NCBI GenBank assembly: GCA_958295845.1
Contig: OY282376.1
Span: forward strand, 3,485,022-3,549,021
Source: Caldilineaceae bacterium
Lineage (GTDB): Bacteria; Chloroflexota; Anaerolineae; Caldilineales; Caldilineaceae
DNA length: 64,000 bases
Reading direction: 5' to 3'
Position numbers and translations under genes: made by a program. The notes beneath the pieces were generated by a model. That model was not told where the DNA came from. It worked only from the letters and a program-made list of their open reading frames with translations, and did not search any database. Within the stretch, counting starts at the first letter, position 1; each line of letters begins with the position of its first letter. Shown piece after piece: positions 45,315 through 54,856 of this stretch.

Positions 45315-46088
45315 ATGAGTGAGAGAGAGTTTGCGGTTGTTGATACGCACTGTCACATCGGCTTGCACAAATATGAGCCGGTGGAGGTACTGCTTTTTCA
45401 CATGGCGCGCGCCGGCGTTGACCAGGCTGTGCTGATTCAGTACATGGGCAACAGCGACAACCGGTACATCGTGGAAGCGATGGAGGCGAACCCGGGCCGA
45501 CTCGCCGCGGCCATGATCGTTGATGACGATGATGATGGCAGTGCCATCCGCACCTGGGCCGAACAGGGCATCGGCGGGATTCGGTTGCTGGCTGACTTTC
45601 GTGGCCGAGGCGCCGATCCTCTGGCCCACTGGCGCGTCGCCGACGAGTTGGGGCTGGTCGTGAGCGTCTTCAGCCGGCCGGACATTCTGCAGAGCGCGGA
45701 GTTCAATGAGGTGCTGAGCCTCTTCCCGAATCTTTCGATGGTTATTGAGCATCTTGGTGGTGTCAAGCCGGGCGTAGACGTGGAGGCGTTCGCGGCGATC
45801 ACAGCACTGGCCCGCCACGAGAATTTGACTATCAAGCTGCCTGGCTTTGGCGAATTCTGCGACCTGCCTTGCCCTTTTGAGGCGGTTCCACCGCTTGCAG
45901 AGCTGACGTTGGAGGCTTTCGGCGCGCGTCGCGTGATGTGGGGCAGTGACTGGCCGCCGGTCAGCAGCCGCGAAGGCTTCGACAACTCTCTGACATTTCC
46001 GCTGTCCTATCTCGCGTCGCTGAGCGTAGACGAGCGCGCCTGGATATTTGGTAAGACGGCTAAGCAGGTCTGGAATCTGGAAAGTTGA
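45315..46088 (+). CDS. Amidohydrolase-2 (TIM-barrel) family hydrolase
   Basis: A 257-residue amidohydrolase-related protein. HxH metal motif DTHCHIG at the N-terminus, a histidine in MVIEHLGG, and the terminal aspartate in VMWGSDWPP are typical of the fuconolactonase/ACMSD-like group. It may hydrolyse a sugar lactone in the same pathway as the neighbouring dehydratases. I chose ATG 45315, which has AAGGAG eight bases upstream; the earlier ATG at 45291 overlaps the stop of the preceding gene and would add eight residues. Confidence 0.82.
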   Translation: MSEREFAVVDTHCHIGLHKYEPVEVLLFHMARAGVDQAVLIQYMGNSDNRYIVEAMEANPGRLAAAMIVDDDDDGSAIRTWAEQGIGGIRLLADFRGRGADPLAHWRVADELGLVVSVFSRPDILQSAEFNEVLSLFPNLSMVIEHLGGVKPGVDVEAFAAITALARHENLTIKLPGFGEFCDLPCPFEAVPPLAELTLEAFGARRVMWGSDWPPVSSREGFDNSLTFPLSYLASLSVDERAWIFGKTAKQVWNLES

Positions 46089-46172
46089 AACGCAATTGGC
46101 GCCAACGTCTGCGCCGCTCCCAAGCCGTATGCGGCTAAAACTGACTGAACCCTTAACCTTAGGAACATCCCG

Positions 46173-47135
46173 ATGCCCAAAGTTATTTTCTTCACAGATC
46201 TTGCCGATGAGTTGGCCCAGCAGGTGGTTGCCCCTGCCCCCCAAGAGTGGGATGTATCGGTCCTGCCACATGATCTGCCGGAGTCGGAAAAAGCCAACCA
46301 GGCCGCCGACGCCGATTTTCTGATACTTTTTCCAGGCCATCTCGAAGAGGCTGTATTGCGGTCGGCAACGGGGCTGAAGCTTGTCCAGCTTGTCAGCGCG
46401 GGTTTCGATCGCATGCCATTAGCCCTGTTGGAAGAGCTGGGGGTTCCGCTTGCCAACAACGGCGGCACGAACTCGATCGACGTAGCGGAGCACACTTTTG
46501 CCCTGATCTTGAGCGTCTACCGGCGTCTGACCGAGATGGACCACAATGTGCGGAACGATGGTTGGAAGGATATCGATAGCGGCATGACGACCTTCACAAT
46601 TCACGGAAAGACGGTTGGTATCGTCGGTCTCGGCCACATCGGCAAAGAGGTCGCCAAACGACTGGTCCCCTTCCAGGCGAATGTTCTTTACTATGACCCG
46701 TTTCCTGTCGCGGCCGAAGTGGAGCGCAGTCTGCATGTAGAGCGGGTCTCATTGCCGGAGCTGCTGGAGCGATCGGATATTGTCAGTTTGCATGTACCGT
46801 TGAATGACCAGACCCGGCATCTGATCGGTCAGGCGGAGTTGGAGAGCATGAAGTCCAGCGCCATACTTGTCAACACGTGCCGCGGCCCGGTCGTAGACGA
46901 AGTCGCTCTTACGGACGCTTTGCGTTTTGGAGCCATTCGGGCGGCAGGGCTGGACGTACTCAAAGACGAACCGACCGACCCGAGCAATCCGATACTGCAG
47001 TTGGAAAACGCAGTTTTCTCCCCGCACATCGCAGGCGTCACCTACGATACGTGGCAGCGTCGAGGGCAGTTCATCTTCAACAACCTGCAGCGAGTCTGGG
47101 CGGGGCAGGAGCCGCAATCCCAGGTAGGTCGTTAG
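46173..47135 (+). CDS. D-isomer-specific 2-hydroxyacid dehydrogenase
   Basis: A 320-residue NAD(P)-dependent dehydrogenase. The Rossmann motif is GIVGLGHIGKEVAKR. Catalytic Arg (NTCRGPVVDE), Glu (DVLKDEP) and His (VFSPHIAG) are all present. It would interconvert a 2-keto acid and a D-2-hydroxy acid; the substrate is unknown, but the placement after two dehydratases and a lactonase-like gene suggests the last step of a sugar-acid route. Confidence 0.88.
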   Translation: MPKVIFFTDLADELAQQVVAPAPQEWDVSVLPHDLPESEKANQAADADFLILFPGHLEEAVLRSATGLKLVQLVSAGFDRMPLALLEELGVPLANNGGTNSIDVAEHTFALILSVYRRLTEMDHNVRNDGWKDIDSGMTTFTIHGKTVGIVGLGHIGKEVAKRLVPFQANVLYYDPFPVAAEVERSLHVERVSLPELLERSDIVSLHVPLNDQTRHLIGQAELESMKSSAILVNTCRGPVVDEVALTDALRFGAIRAAGLDVLKDEPTDPSNPILQLENAVFSPHIAGVTYDTWQRRGQFIFNNLQRVWAGQEPQSQVGR

Positions 47136-47216
47136 GCGTTGACCGCGACTCTGTAAACTGCTGTCGTTCCCTCCTGTCGCGGCCTGCGCAGCTGCCTCAA
47201 CTGAACCCCGTTTTCT

Positions 47217-47245
47217 TTGCCGTTAAGTGGGGCGGCTGTTATACT
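47217..47245 (+). promoter_or_regulatory. Putative promoter of the moxR operon
   Basis: TTGCCG (47217-47222), 17-bp spacer, TATACT (47240-47245), with a leader of about 180 bases before the ATG at 47430. Confidence 0.5.
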
Positions 47246-47429
47246 CCCACAGACGCGGGCCCAACAGCCCGCTTTGCGCGGCCTCTAGTCTTCGTCTTCT
47301 CTGACAGGTTGAATCGACCAGTCCAGCCAGTATAGAATCTGGACGGTCGGTGTCAGAAGGGCAACAGCTTTTCCTCGATTACTGGAGACATACCAGATCT
47401 GTTGTCGTGCAATCGATTAAGGAGAATTC

Positions 47430-48527
47430 ATGCCAGACATCGCCTTTGTACAGGACCTTGCTCAGCGGCTGCGGGACAACGTTGCCCAGGTCATAGTTGG
47501 CAAGGACGAGACCGTTGACCAGCTATTGGTGGCTCTCTTCTGCGAAGGTCACGTTCTGCTGGAAGATGTACCCGGGATCGGCAAGACGATGCTGGCGAAG
47601 ACACTCGCCGCTTCATTGGGCATCAGCTTTCAACGTATTCAGTTCACGCCCGACCTGCTTCCGTCTGACATCGTGGGCGTCAGTGTATACAACCGCAAGG
47701 CGGACGACTTTGAGTACCGTCCGGGGCCAATTCTGGCTGGCATCGTTCTGGCTGACGAAATTAACCGCGCCGGCCCGCGAACACAGAGTGCACTATTGGA
47801 GGCCATGGAAGAGCGGCATGTCACCGTCGACGGCGTAAGCCACGCGTTGCCCTACCCTTTTTTCCTGATGGCGACGCAAAATCCGGTTGAGCTGGCAGGC
47901 ACGTTTCCTCTGCCTGAGGCCCAGATGGATCGCTTTCTGATTCAGCTGGCGCTGGGCTATCCGGAACGGGAGGAAGAGCGCCTGATTTTGCACCGTTTTC
48001 GCGCCGACAATCCACTGACCCGCGTCAAGGCAATCGTTGAGGCTGACGAGATCCGCCAGGCGGTTACAATCTGCCGTGAAGTTTTCGTTCATCCAGTCCT
48101 GGAGGACTATCTTCTTGACCTGGTCCAGGCTACGCGAGAGGAAAGCGCCCTCGATCTTGGTGTGAGCCCGCGGGGAAGTCTCGCATTCTATCGCACTGTT
48201 CAGGCCCTGGCTGCGATACAGGGCCGGACTTATGTGACGCCGGACGATGTCCAGCAGCTTGCGCCTCCCGTTCTTCGCCACCGGTTGATTCCCGGCCCTG
48301 ACACGCGTCTGCATGGGACATCGGTCGCCAAAGTTCTGGACGGCATAATTCGCTCTGTGCCGGTTCCCGTTGAGGAGAACTGGGATGAAGGCCCAGCACA
48401 GACAGAATCACCGGAACCCGCTGGCGCGTTCGGCACTGACCTGGAGCAGGAGCTGGAGGCAGCCGTTTCCCCGGAAGCCACGGTTAACGGGCCGGCCGCT
48501 GACGAGAGAAGCTCTCTTTCCAGCTGA
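47430..48527 (+). CDS. MoxR-family AAA+ ATPase
   Basis: A 365-residue MoxR ATPase, a chaperone-like AAA+ protein that often works with DUF58/VWA proteins. Walker A is EDVPGIGKTMLAKTLA, Walker B IVLADEINRAGPRTQSALLEAMEE, and sensor 1 MATQNPVE. An acidic tail of about 45 residues extends past the lid domain. AAGGAG lies upstream of the ATG. Its stop shares one base with the DUF58 start. Confidence 0.92.
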   Translation: MPDIAFVQDLAQRLRDNVAQVIVGKDETVDQLLVALFCEGHVLLEDVPGIGKTMLAKTLAASLGISFQRIQFTPDLLPSDIVGVSVYNRKADDFEYRPGPILAGIVLADEINRAGPRTQSALLEAMEERHVTVDGVSHALPYPFFLMATQNPVELAGTFPLPEAQMDRFLIQLALGYPEREEERLILHRFRADNPLTRVKAIVEADEIRQAVTICREVFVHPVLEDYLLDLVQATREESALDLGVSPRGSLAFYRTVQALAAIQGRTYVTPDDVQQLAPPVLRHRLIPGPDTRLHGTSVAKVLDGIIRSVPVPVEENWDEGPAQTESPEPAGAFGTDLEQELEAAVSPEATVNGPAADERSSLSS

Positions 48528-49774
48528 TGGGGCGCACTGGCTGGTTTGCCGCGGCTATCATACTGATTTTGGCGCTTACCACGCGCAACAGCCTCATCTT
48601 CACGATGGCGCTGATCCTCGCCCTGCTTGGGCTGGTTGTCTGGCTTTGGAGCCGCTACAGTCTTTCCGAGGTTACGTACAGGCGTCGATTCAGTGTGGAC
48701 CACCTCTTTTTCGGTGAGAAGACTGACCTGCATTTGGAGGTGACGAACGCCAAACCGTTGCCGCTGGCGTGGTTGCGCTGCGAGGACGATATCCCCGTTG
48801 CCCTTGACCTGGAGCCGGAAGAACGAGCGCGGCACTATCTGCCTACGCGCCAGGTCCTTGTGAACCTCTTTTCGCTTGGTATCTACCAACGTGTAATTCG
48901 TCGCTATACGGTCACGGGCACACAGCGAGGCGCGTGGCGTTTCGGGCCGGTTCAGCTTATCTGCGGAGACATTTTCGGATTCCGGAGCCAGTCGTTGGCG
49001 TTTACGGATACGTCGCTGCTTCTGGTCTATCCGCGGATGTATACACTGCCCGAACTGGGACTTGAAGCACGCCACCCGTTTGGGGACCACCAGAGCCAGA
49101 ACAGGTTGATCGAAGATCCGTTGCGGGTCAGCGGGGTACGCGAGTATCTCCCTGGGGACAACTTTCGCCACATTCATTGGAAGGCGACAGCCCGCCGCCA
49201 GGAGCTTCAGACTAAGCTGTTCGAACCTTCCGCTTCCCGCCCACTGGCAATTTTTGTTAATATTCGGACCTTTCAACATCGCTTCGAAGGGGTCGATCCG
49301 GAGCTACGTGAATTCGCCATAAGCGTCGGCGCTTCGATTGCGCGCTGGGCGCAGATGCAAGGTGAGGAGTTCGGCGTCTTCGCGAACAGCATGATGTATG
49401 CGGGCAGGCGTGTACGCGTTCTGCCGGGCGCGCACCCACGGCAGCTTACCAGCGTCCTGGAGGCACTGGCCTACTGTGTAGGTATACCCCACACGACGAT
49501 AGAGAGAGTCCTGCAACAAGAGGCGGACCATTTGCGCATCGGCACATCGATCGTGCTGGTGAGCGCGACTTTGTCGGAGAATCTTAGGCGAGTGCTGATT
49601 GATTTGCAGCGTCGCGGGTTCGCGGTCACGCTATTGGGCATCGGCGGGTTGACTCTGGACAGAGCTATTCCTGGCGTGGCCTTTCAGAAGCTCTCGCACA
49701 AGGATTTAGATGCGTTGCCGGTCGGAGACGAGCCGGAGATGCCTGAATTGGAGGAACCGGTTGCGGCGGGCTAG
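48527..49774 (+). CDS. DUF58-domain protein
   Basis: A 415-residue protein with two N-terminal transmembrane segments (about 5-22 and 26-42), a beta-rich region and the DUF58 motif at about 205-215 (REYLPGDNFRHIHWKATARR), where the family's conserved block is found. A VWA-like fold follows, with LFVNIRTF-like strands and no intact MIDAS. It partners MoxR in the same operon and joins it by a one-base overlap. Confidence 0.9.
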   Translation: MGRTGWFAAAIILILALTTRNSLIFTMALILALLGLVVWLWSRYSLSEVTYRRRFSVDHLFFGEKTDLHLEVTNAKPLPLAWLRCEDDIPVALDLEPEERARHYLPTRQVLVNLFSLGIYQRVIRRYTVTGTQRGAWRFGPVQLICGDIFGFRSQSLAFTDTSLLLVYPRMYTLPELGLEARHPFGDHQSQNRLIEDPLRVSGVREYLPGDNFRHIHWKATARRQELQTKLFEPSASRPLAIFVNIRTFQHRFEGVDPELREFAISVGASIARWAQMQGEEFGVFANSMMYAGRRVRVLPGAHPRQLTSVLEALAYCVGIPHTTIERVLQQEADHLRIGTSIVLVSATLSENLRRVLIDLQRRGFAVTLLGIGGLTLDRAIPGVAFQKLSHKDLDALPVGDEPEMPELEEPVAAG

Positions 49775-49874
49775 TGTTCATGGGGTTGCAGCAGTGATGT
49801 CAGGAAGCAGACACCAAATTATTCAGCTCCTTCTGTGCTTCCCCTCTACCGTTTACTGTAGAAGAAACTGACAA

Positions 49875-51467
49875 ATGAGTTCGCAGATTGCAGTGCCCTG
49901 GAGGCATGCCGAGTGGAATAACGTAGACGGACTGCTGCTGCCGGCGCTTGTCGGGGTCATGCGTTTCTGTTGGATCTGGCCTTGGATGCTGCTGCTACAG
50001 GGCTTTCTGTCGCCCTCCCTAACTGTGCCCTTGATGGCGCCGTGGATGGTTATCGTCCTGCCGATGTTCAGCTTTACCTTCGCACGCTGGACCATGCCGA
50101 CCCTGTCAGAGCGCAGGAGTTTTCGAAGAACGAATCAGATCCGGCAGCATATTGCCACCTTTGGATTTGCAGCGATCCTGTTTCTGCTATGGCTGCGCTT
50201 TCTGCGACCTGACTTCTGGTTGGTTGACCCGCGCTGGTTGATCGCTGCCGGGTACGACCTGATTTACTGGGACGCCGTTCCCATAGAGGTTCCCGGAACG
50301 CTGCTCTTTCTTCTTCTGGGCGTCTTTCTGTGGTTGCGGGGGGCGCTGGACGGGCACGGCCAGTACCGTCACGATGAGATCTGGCGGGCGTTTCTCTCCG
50401 GAGGCGCCGCATTGGCATTGTTTGCCTGGATCCTGCCTCCAGAACCTGCTGTAGGGCAGTCGGTGGCTGCTGGGAGCCCCTATGTGGCAGCCGGCGGACA
50501 GCTTTCAAATTCTGTCTGGCTGTTGCTGCTGTTTGCCGGCTCGGGGTTGGCGGGGCTGGGCGTCGCCAATTTGGGGAAATCGGGAGGATGGCGGCGCCGG
50601 GCTCGCGTGTCAAAGCTGATACCCAACCGGGGTTGGATGGTGGGCATTGGCGTGACGATCTGCGTCATGCTGGGTATGGCCTTGCTGGTCGGGTTGATCA
50701 TTCAGCCGGAAGATGCTGCAGTTCTGTGGAAGGCGTTGGGGTGGGTCTGGCAGGGCGTAAGCACTGTTCTGTTATGGATCGTTACGGTCGTCGCCTACCC
50801 GTTCTTCATCTTGCTTGAGTATTTGATACGCTTGCTGCGCAGCCTGTTCGGCGAACGTGAACAGGAGGCCCCCCTCACTGAGTTTGCCCAGGCCCCCACT
50901 CCGGAACCGCTTCCTGAGCCGCCTGAGAGAGCCGTGGAGGCGATGCCGGAGCCATTCCGCTGGGTTGCGCTGCTTGTGTTAGCGGCGGGCGTATTCATTA
51001 TTTTCATGCTTGTCCTGCGTCGGCTGACAAGCCGGCCCGAAGAGGAAAGCGACGAAGTTCGGGAATCTGTCCTGACGGCCAACCTGCTGCAGTCCCAGCT
51101 CGCCGAGTTGTGGGCGCGTCTGCGTTCGCGTTTCGGGCCTCCGCCGGAGGAACCGGACCCGTTTCTGTCGTTGGAAGGTGAGAGCGACACGAGGCAATTG
51201 ATACGTCTGATCTTTCAGCGTCTGTTGGAAGCTGCAGATTGGCGAAACGCCGCCAGGTTACAGGGTGAGACACCCAGGCGCTTCGGAGGCCGCCTCGCCG
51301 AGGAGCCCGATTTTGACAGAGGACTGGTGCAGACCATCACCGGCGCTTACGACGAGGCGCGTTATGGTGATGAGCCGCCTTCCGAGCAGACCGCGTCTGC
51401 GGCGGCAGAAGCGTGGCAGAAAATGGCGTCCGACCTGACCCCTGACGACCCCGACGAAAAGTCGTAG
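49875..51467 (+). CDS. DUF4129-domain membrane protein
   Basis: A 530-residue polytopic protein with about seven hydrophobic segments and a C-terminal cytoplasmic domain (about 440-520) matching the DUF4129 pattern (LIRLIFQRLLEAADWRN, RLQGETPRRFGGRLAE, ITGAYDEARYGDEPP). In the family it often sits with MoxR and DUF58 genes and a transglutaminase; no transglutaminase domain is seen here. It begins 100 bases after DUF58. Confidence 0.8.
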   Translation: MSSQIAVPWRHAEWNNVDGLLLPALVGVMRFCWIWPWMLLLQGFLSPSLTVPLMAPWMVIVLPMFSFTFARWTMPTLSERRSFRRTNQIRQHIATFGFAAILFLLWLRFLRPDFWLVDPRWLIAAGYDLIYWDAVPIEVPGTLLFLLLGVFLWLRGALDGHGQYRHDEIWRAFLSGGAALALFAWILPPEPAVGQSVAAGSPYVAAGGQLSNSVWLLLLFAGSGLAGLGVANLGKSGGWRRRARVSKLIPNRGWMVGIGVTICVMLGMALLVGLIIQPEDAAVLWKALGWVWQGVSTVLLWIVTVVAYPFFILLEYLIRLLRSLFGEREQEAPLTEFAQAPTPEPLPEPPERAVEAMPEPFRWVALLVLAAGVFIIFMLVLRRLTSRPEEESDEVRESVLTANLLQSQLAELWARLRSRFGPPPEEPDPFLSLEGESDTRQLIRLIFQRLLEAADWRNAARLQGETPRRFGGRLAEEPDFDRGLVQTITGAYDEARYGDEPPSEQTASAAAEAWQKMASDLTPDDPDEKS

Positions 51468-51525
51468 CGCGACGTGCAAAAGTCGTTTTGACGTTTCGCA
51501 TTAAGCCCTTTCCGGAGTACTTGCT

Positions 51526-53076
51526 ATGAACGGCGCCCAGGCACTAATTCGCACTCTTTTTGACAGCGGCGTAGATACCTGCTTTATGAATCCGGGCACG
51601 TCGGAGATGCACTTTGTGGCCGCACTGGATTCAGTGCCACAGATGCATTCGGTGCTGTGCCTGTTTGAGGGCGTGGCGACGGGCTGCGCGGACGGTTACG
51701 CGCGCATGACGGGCAAACCGGCGGCGACGCTGTTGCATCTGGGACCGGGACTGGGCAATGGAATTTCCAATCTGCACAACGGGCGCAAGGCCCACTCACC
51801 GATCGTCAACATTGTGGGCGATCACGCAACCTATCACCTCAAGTTTGACGCGCCGCTGACTGCTGATATCGAAGGACTGGCGCGGCCGGTTTCAGGGTGG
51901 GTGCGCACGTCGCCCAGTTCGCGCGTGGTTGCCGACGACGGGGCAGCGGCTGTCGCAGCCGCACGCACGCCTCCGGGCCAGGTCGCGACTCTGATACTGC
52001 CGGCGGACACGGCTTGGGGCGAGGCGGAGGGACCGGCAGCACCGCAGGACCCGCCGCCAGTGGCTGCCGTTCCCGAGGAGCGCGTCTCGACCATTGCCAA
52101 TTTGCTGCGACAGGGTGAGGAGACTGTTTTTCTGGTAGGCGACCAGGTGATGCGCAGTGCGGGGGTCAGCGAGCTTGCCTGCCGGATCGCGGCGGGAACG
52201 AATGCACGGGTCGTGGGGAATCGAGCGGGGGCGCGGGTTTCGCGGGGCGCGGGACGTCCAGTTCTGGCCCGCCTTCCCTATCCTGTCGATCAGGCTGTGT
52301 CACTCTTGGCGGGGGCGCGCCATGTGGTGCTGGTGGGGGCGAAGGATCCGGTGGGTTTCTTTGCCTACCCGGACAGCCCCAGCCGACTGGCTCCGCCGGA
52401 CGCTAAGATTCATCTGCTCGCCGCCGAGGATGAGGATGTACCTTCCGCGCTCGACGCGCTGAGCGAAGAGTTGGGAACGCCTGCGAGTCCAATCGAGGTC
52501 GCCCGGTATGAAAGGCCGTCCCTGCCGACAGGCGAACTCACGCCGGAGGCGGTTTGGACCGCCCTGTGCGCGCTGATGCCGGAAAACGCAATCGTGGCGG
52601 ATGAGTCGGTTACGTGCGGCCGGCAGGCGTATCCACATACTGAGACGGCGCCGCCGCATGACTGGCTTCACGTGACCGGAGGCTCGATCGGTCAGGGTTT
52701 GCCGGCGGGCACGGGGGCGGCGGTGGCCTGCCGCGACCGGCAGGTCTTCGCCATGGAGGGAGACGGCTCCGGCATGTATACGCTGCAGGCGCTTTGGACG
52801 CAGGCGCGCGAGTCGTTGAACGTCGTGAATGTCATTTTCGCCAACCGCAGTTACCGCATTTTGCAGGGCGAGTTGCTGAATGTGGGAGGCGATGCTGAAC
52901 CAGGCCCGCATGCCCAAGCGATGATGCGCCTTGACTCGCCGGAGTTGAACTGGGTCTCCATGTCGGAGGGCTTGGGTGTTCCAGCGGTCCGCGTCGAGAG
53001 CGCCGAGGCATTCAACGCGGCGTTACGCCGGGGTATTGAAGAGCCTGGGCCGATGCTGATTGAGGCGATGGTCTGA
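51526..53076 (+). CDS. TPP-dependent enzyme of the acetolactate synthase/benzoylformate decarboxylase family
   Basis: A second thiamine-diphosphate enzyme, 516 residues. Key stretches are CFMNPGTSEMHFVAAL, the FEGVATGCADGYARMTGKPA region with the catalytic glutamate, LHLGPGLGNGISNLHN, and the TPP-Mg motif in FAMEGDGSGMYTLQALWTQ. The pattern resembles non-biosynthetic acetolactate synthase-like decarboxylases. The substrate is not evident. It is separated from the DUF4129 gene by 58 bases. Confidence 0.82.
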   Translation: MNGAQALIRTLFDSGVDTCFMNPGTSEMHFVAALDSVPQMHSVLCLFEGVATGCADGYARMTGKPAATLLHLGPGLGNGISNLHNGRKAHSPIVNIVGDHATYHLKFDAPLTADIEGLARPVSGWVRTSPSSRVVADDGAAAVAAARTPPGQVATLILPADTAWGEAEGPAAPQDPPPVAAVPEERVSTIANLLRQGEETVFLVGDQVMRSAGVSELACRIAAGTNARVVGNRAGARVSRGAGRPVLARLPYPVDQAVSLLAGARHVVLVGAKDPVGFFAYPDSPSRLAPPDAKIHLLAAEDEDVPSALDALSEELGTPASPIEVARYERPSLPTGELTPEAVWTALCALMPENAIVADESVTCGRQAYPHTETAPPHDWLHVTGGSIGQGLPAGTGAAVACRDRQVFAMEGDGSGMYTLQALWTQARESLNVVNVIFANRSYRILQGELLNVGGDAEPGPHAQAMMRLDSPELNWVSMSEGLGVPAVRVESAEAFNAALRRGIEEPGPMLIEAMV

Positions 53077-53175
53077 CGATTGCAGACAGCAGAGGGTGCT
53101 TACGACCCTCGGTTTCAGGAACTCTCCCTTTCGGCCATGCGCGAACCCGCTTCGAAACAGTCTGCAGGAGACACA

Positions 53176-54801
53176 GTGACGCGGGTCCTCGATGCCTTCA
53201 TGGCGGAGCGAGCATCGGTCTATATCGTGGGCGGCGCGGTTCGGGATCATCTGCTGGGCATCTCCAAGATTCCGGGCTGGGGGCGCGCGAATGTAGACGA
53301 ACATTCCGGCGACGGCGCCTCCTTACCTCACACTGTAAGACCGGCCTCGACAATAGATCTTGACCTGGTCCTGGATGGGCCAGTCTTACCGCTGGCGCGA
53401 CGCGTGGCGGACAGGCTCGGTTGGGCTTACTATCCCCTTGACGAAAAGAGAGATGTCGCGCGGCTGATCGGAAAGGGTGCGGACGGGCGTCGGATTGAAT
53501 GTGATGCCGCCGCATTGCGAGGCGACCTGCGGTCGGATCTGCTGGCACGCGACTTCGGTGCCAATGCGCTGGCGTTGAAACTGTCGGCCGATAATTCACC
53601 TCAACTGATTGACGAATGCGGCGGCATGGCGGACGTTTCATCGCGCAGGTTGCGGCGGATTTCTGACGAGAGTCTGCGCAGCGACCCGATCAGACTGTTG
53701 CGGGCGGTGCGCCTGGCTGCTCAACTGAATTTTTCAGTAGAGGAAGATACGCGGAAGCAGATAACGGCGTTGGCGGGGACCGTTGTTTCGGTGAGCGCGG
53801 AGCGTGTACGGCAGGAGATGTGGAAGCTCCTGGACTGCTCGGACCCGGAGCGTGGAATCAGGGAACTGGATGCGCTGGGACTGTTGGCGCATCTGCTACC
53901 CGAGGTCAAGGCATTGCAGGGCGTGGAGCAGTCGTCGCGACACCATCTTGATGCCTACGACCACAGCCTGTTGGCGGGGCAATTCGCGGCTGAGCTACGG
54001 GTCTGGCTGCGAGGCGGGCGTCTGCCAGAGGACAGTACACTTGCCCAGGCTCTCGAACCGTGGACGGGGGCGTTGCGAGCGCATTTTTGCGCCGAGATTG
54101 CGGCCGGGCACGACCGGGCGGGCTGGCTGGTATGGCATGCGCTGCTGCACGATACGGGCAAGGCCGAAGGAGCCGCTGTGGACTGCGGGCGCGACGCCGA
54201 GGGAGGGTCTCGAGTAGGGCACCAGGCGTTGAGCGCAGAGATTGCGAGCCGTCGCGTCGGGCTATTGCGTTTCAGCAGGCGGGAGGTTCGCCTTGCGGAG
54301 CTGGTTGCGAGGATGCACAGCATTCCCCGCGGTCTGGTCAAGGCACTTGCTATTGGTGAAGAGCGGATTGGGCCGCGGGAGGCCTATGGCTTCTTTCGGG
54401 ACGCGGGCAGCGTTGTGGCAGGCCATCAGTTCGTGCACGGGCTGGGCACAGGCGACTCACAGCAACCACTCGACGGGCTGGATGTGACGCTGCAGGCGAT
54501 CTCTGATTTGCAGGCGACCGGGCAGGAGCGAGGCGCCGGGTGGGGCCAGTTCCTCAGGGCCGTTGACGGTCTTTTTGGCTATGCATTTTCAAGGCCGGCG
54601 GAACATCTGGCCGCACCGCTTGTGGACGGCCACAGATTGATGGAACATTTGGGGTTGGGCCCGGGGCCGGTACTCGGGAGGCTAATGCGGGCGCTGGCGG
54701 AGGCCCAGGCCTCGGGGTCTGTCGCTGACGTGGACGGGGCCCTGGCGCTGGCGGAAGACCTTCTGGCGAGAGATAAGGATCAGGCGGGGACGGGGAATTG
54801 A
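53176..54801 (+). CDS. CCA-adding/poly(A) polymerase-type nucleotidyltransferase with HD domain
   Basis: A class II nucleotidyltransferase-superfamily protein of 541 residues. The head has VYIVGGAVRDHLLG, the carboxylate motif TIDLDLVLDG and RDFGANALALK; the neck has RRISDESLRSDPIRLLRAVRLAAQLNF. An HD domain follows at about 300-460 (WHALLHDTGKAEG). It could add CCA to tRNA or a poly(A) tail; the encoded tRNA-Ser lacks CCA, which fits a CCA role. I chose GTG 53176, with CAGGAG five bases upstream; alternatives are ATG 53137 and TTG 53080. Confidence 0.85.
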   Translation: MTRVLDAFMAERASVYIVGGAVRDHLLGISKIPGWGRANVDEHSGDGASLPHTVRPASTIDLDLVLDGPVLPLARRVADRLGWAYYPLDEKRDVARLIGKGADGRRIECDAAALRGDLRSDLLARDFGANALALKLSADNSPQLIDECGGMADVSSRRLRRISDESLRSDPIRLLRAVRLAAQLNFSVEEDTRKQITALAGTVVSVSAERVRQEMWKLLDCSDPERGIRELDALGLLAHLLPEVKALQGVEQSSRHHLDAYDHSLLAGQFAAELRVWLRGGRLPEDSTLAQALEPWTGALRAHFCAEIAAGHDRAGWLVWHALLHDTGKAEGAAVDCGRDAEGGSRVGHQALSAEIASRRVGLLRFSRREVRLAELVARMHSIPRGLVKALAIGEERIGPREAYGFFRDAGSVVAGHQFVHGLGTGDSQQPLDGLDVTLQAISDLQATGQERGAGWGQFLRAVDGLFGYAFSRPAEHLAAPLVDGHRLMEHLGLGPGPVLGRLMRALAEAQASGSVADVDGALALAEDLLARDKDQAGTGN

Positions 54802-54856
54802 GTCGGATGCTGCTTGGGGGGACTATGACGTCGCTGAATGAATTACTGCAAGCGGC

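Noticed and set aside
45213..46340. A 375-codon minus-strand frame across three plus-strand genes
   Set aside because: Spans the ends of two genes with clear catalytic motifs; codon pattern is that of an antisense shadow.
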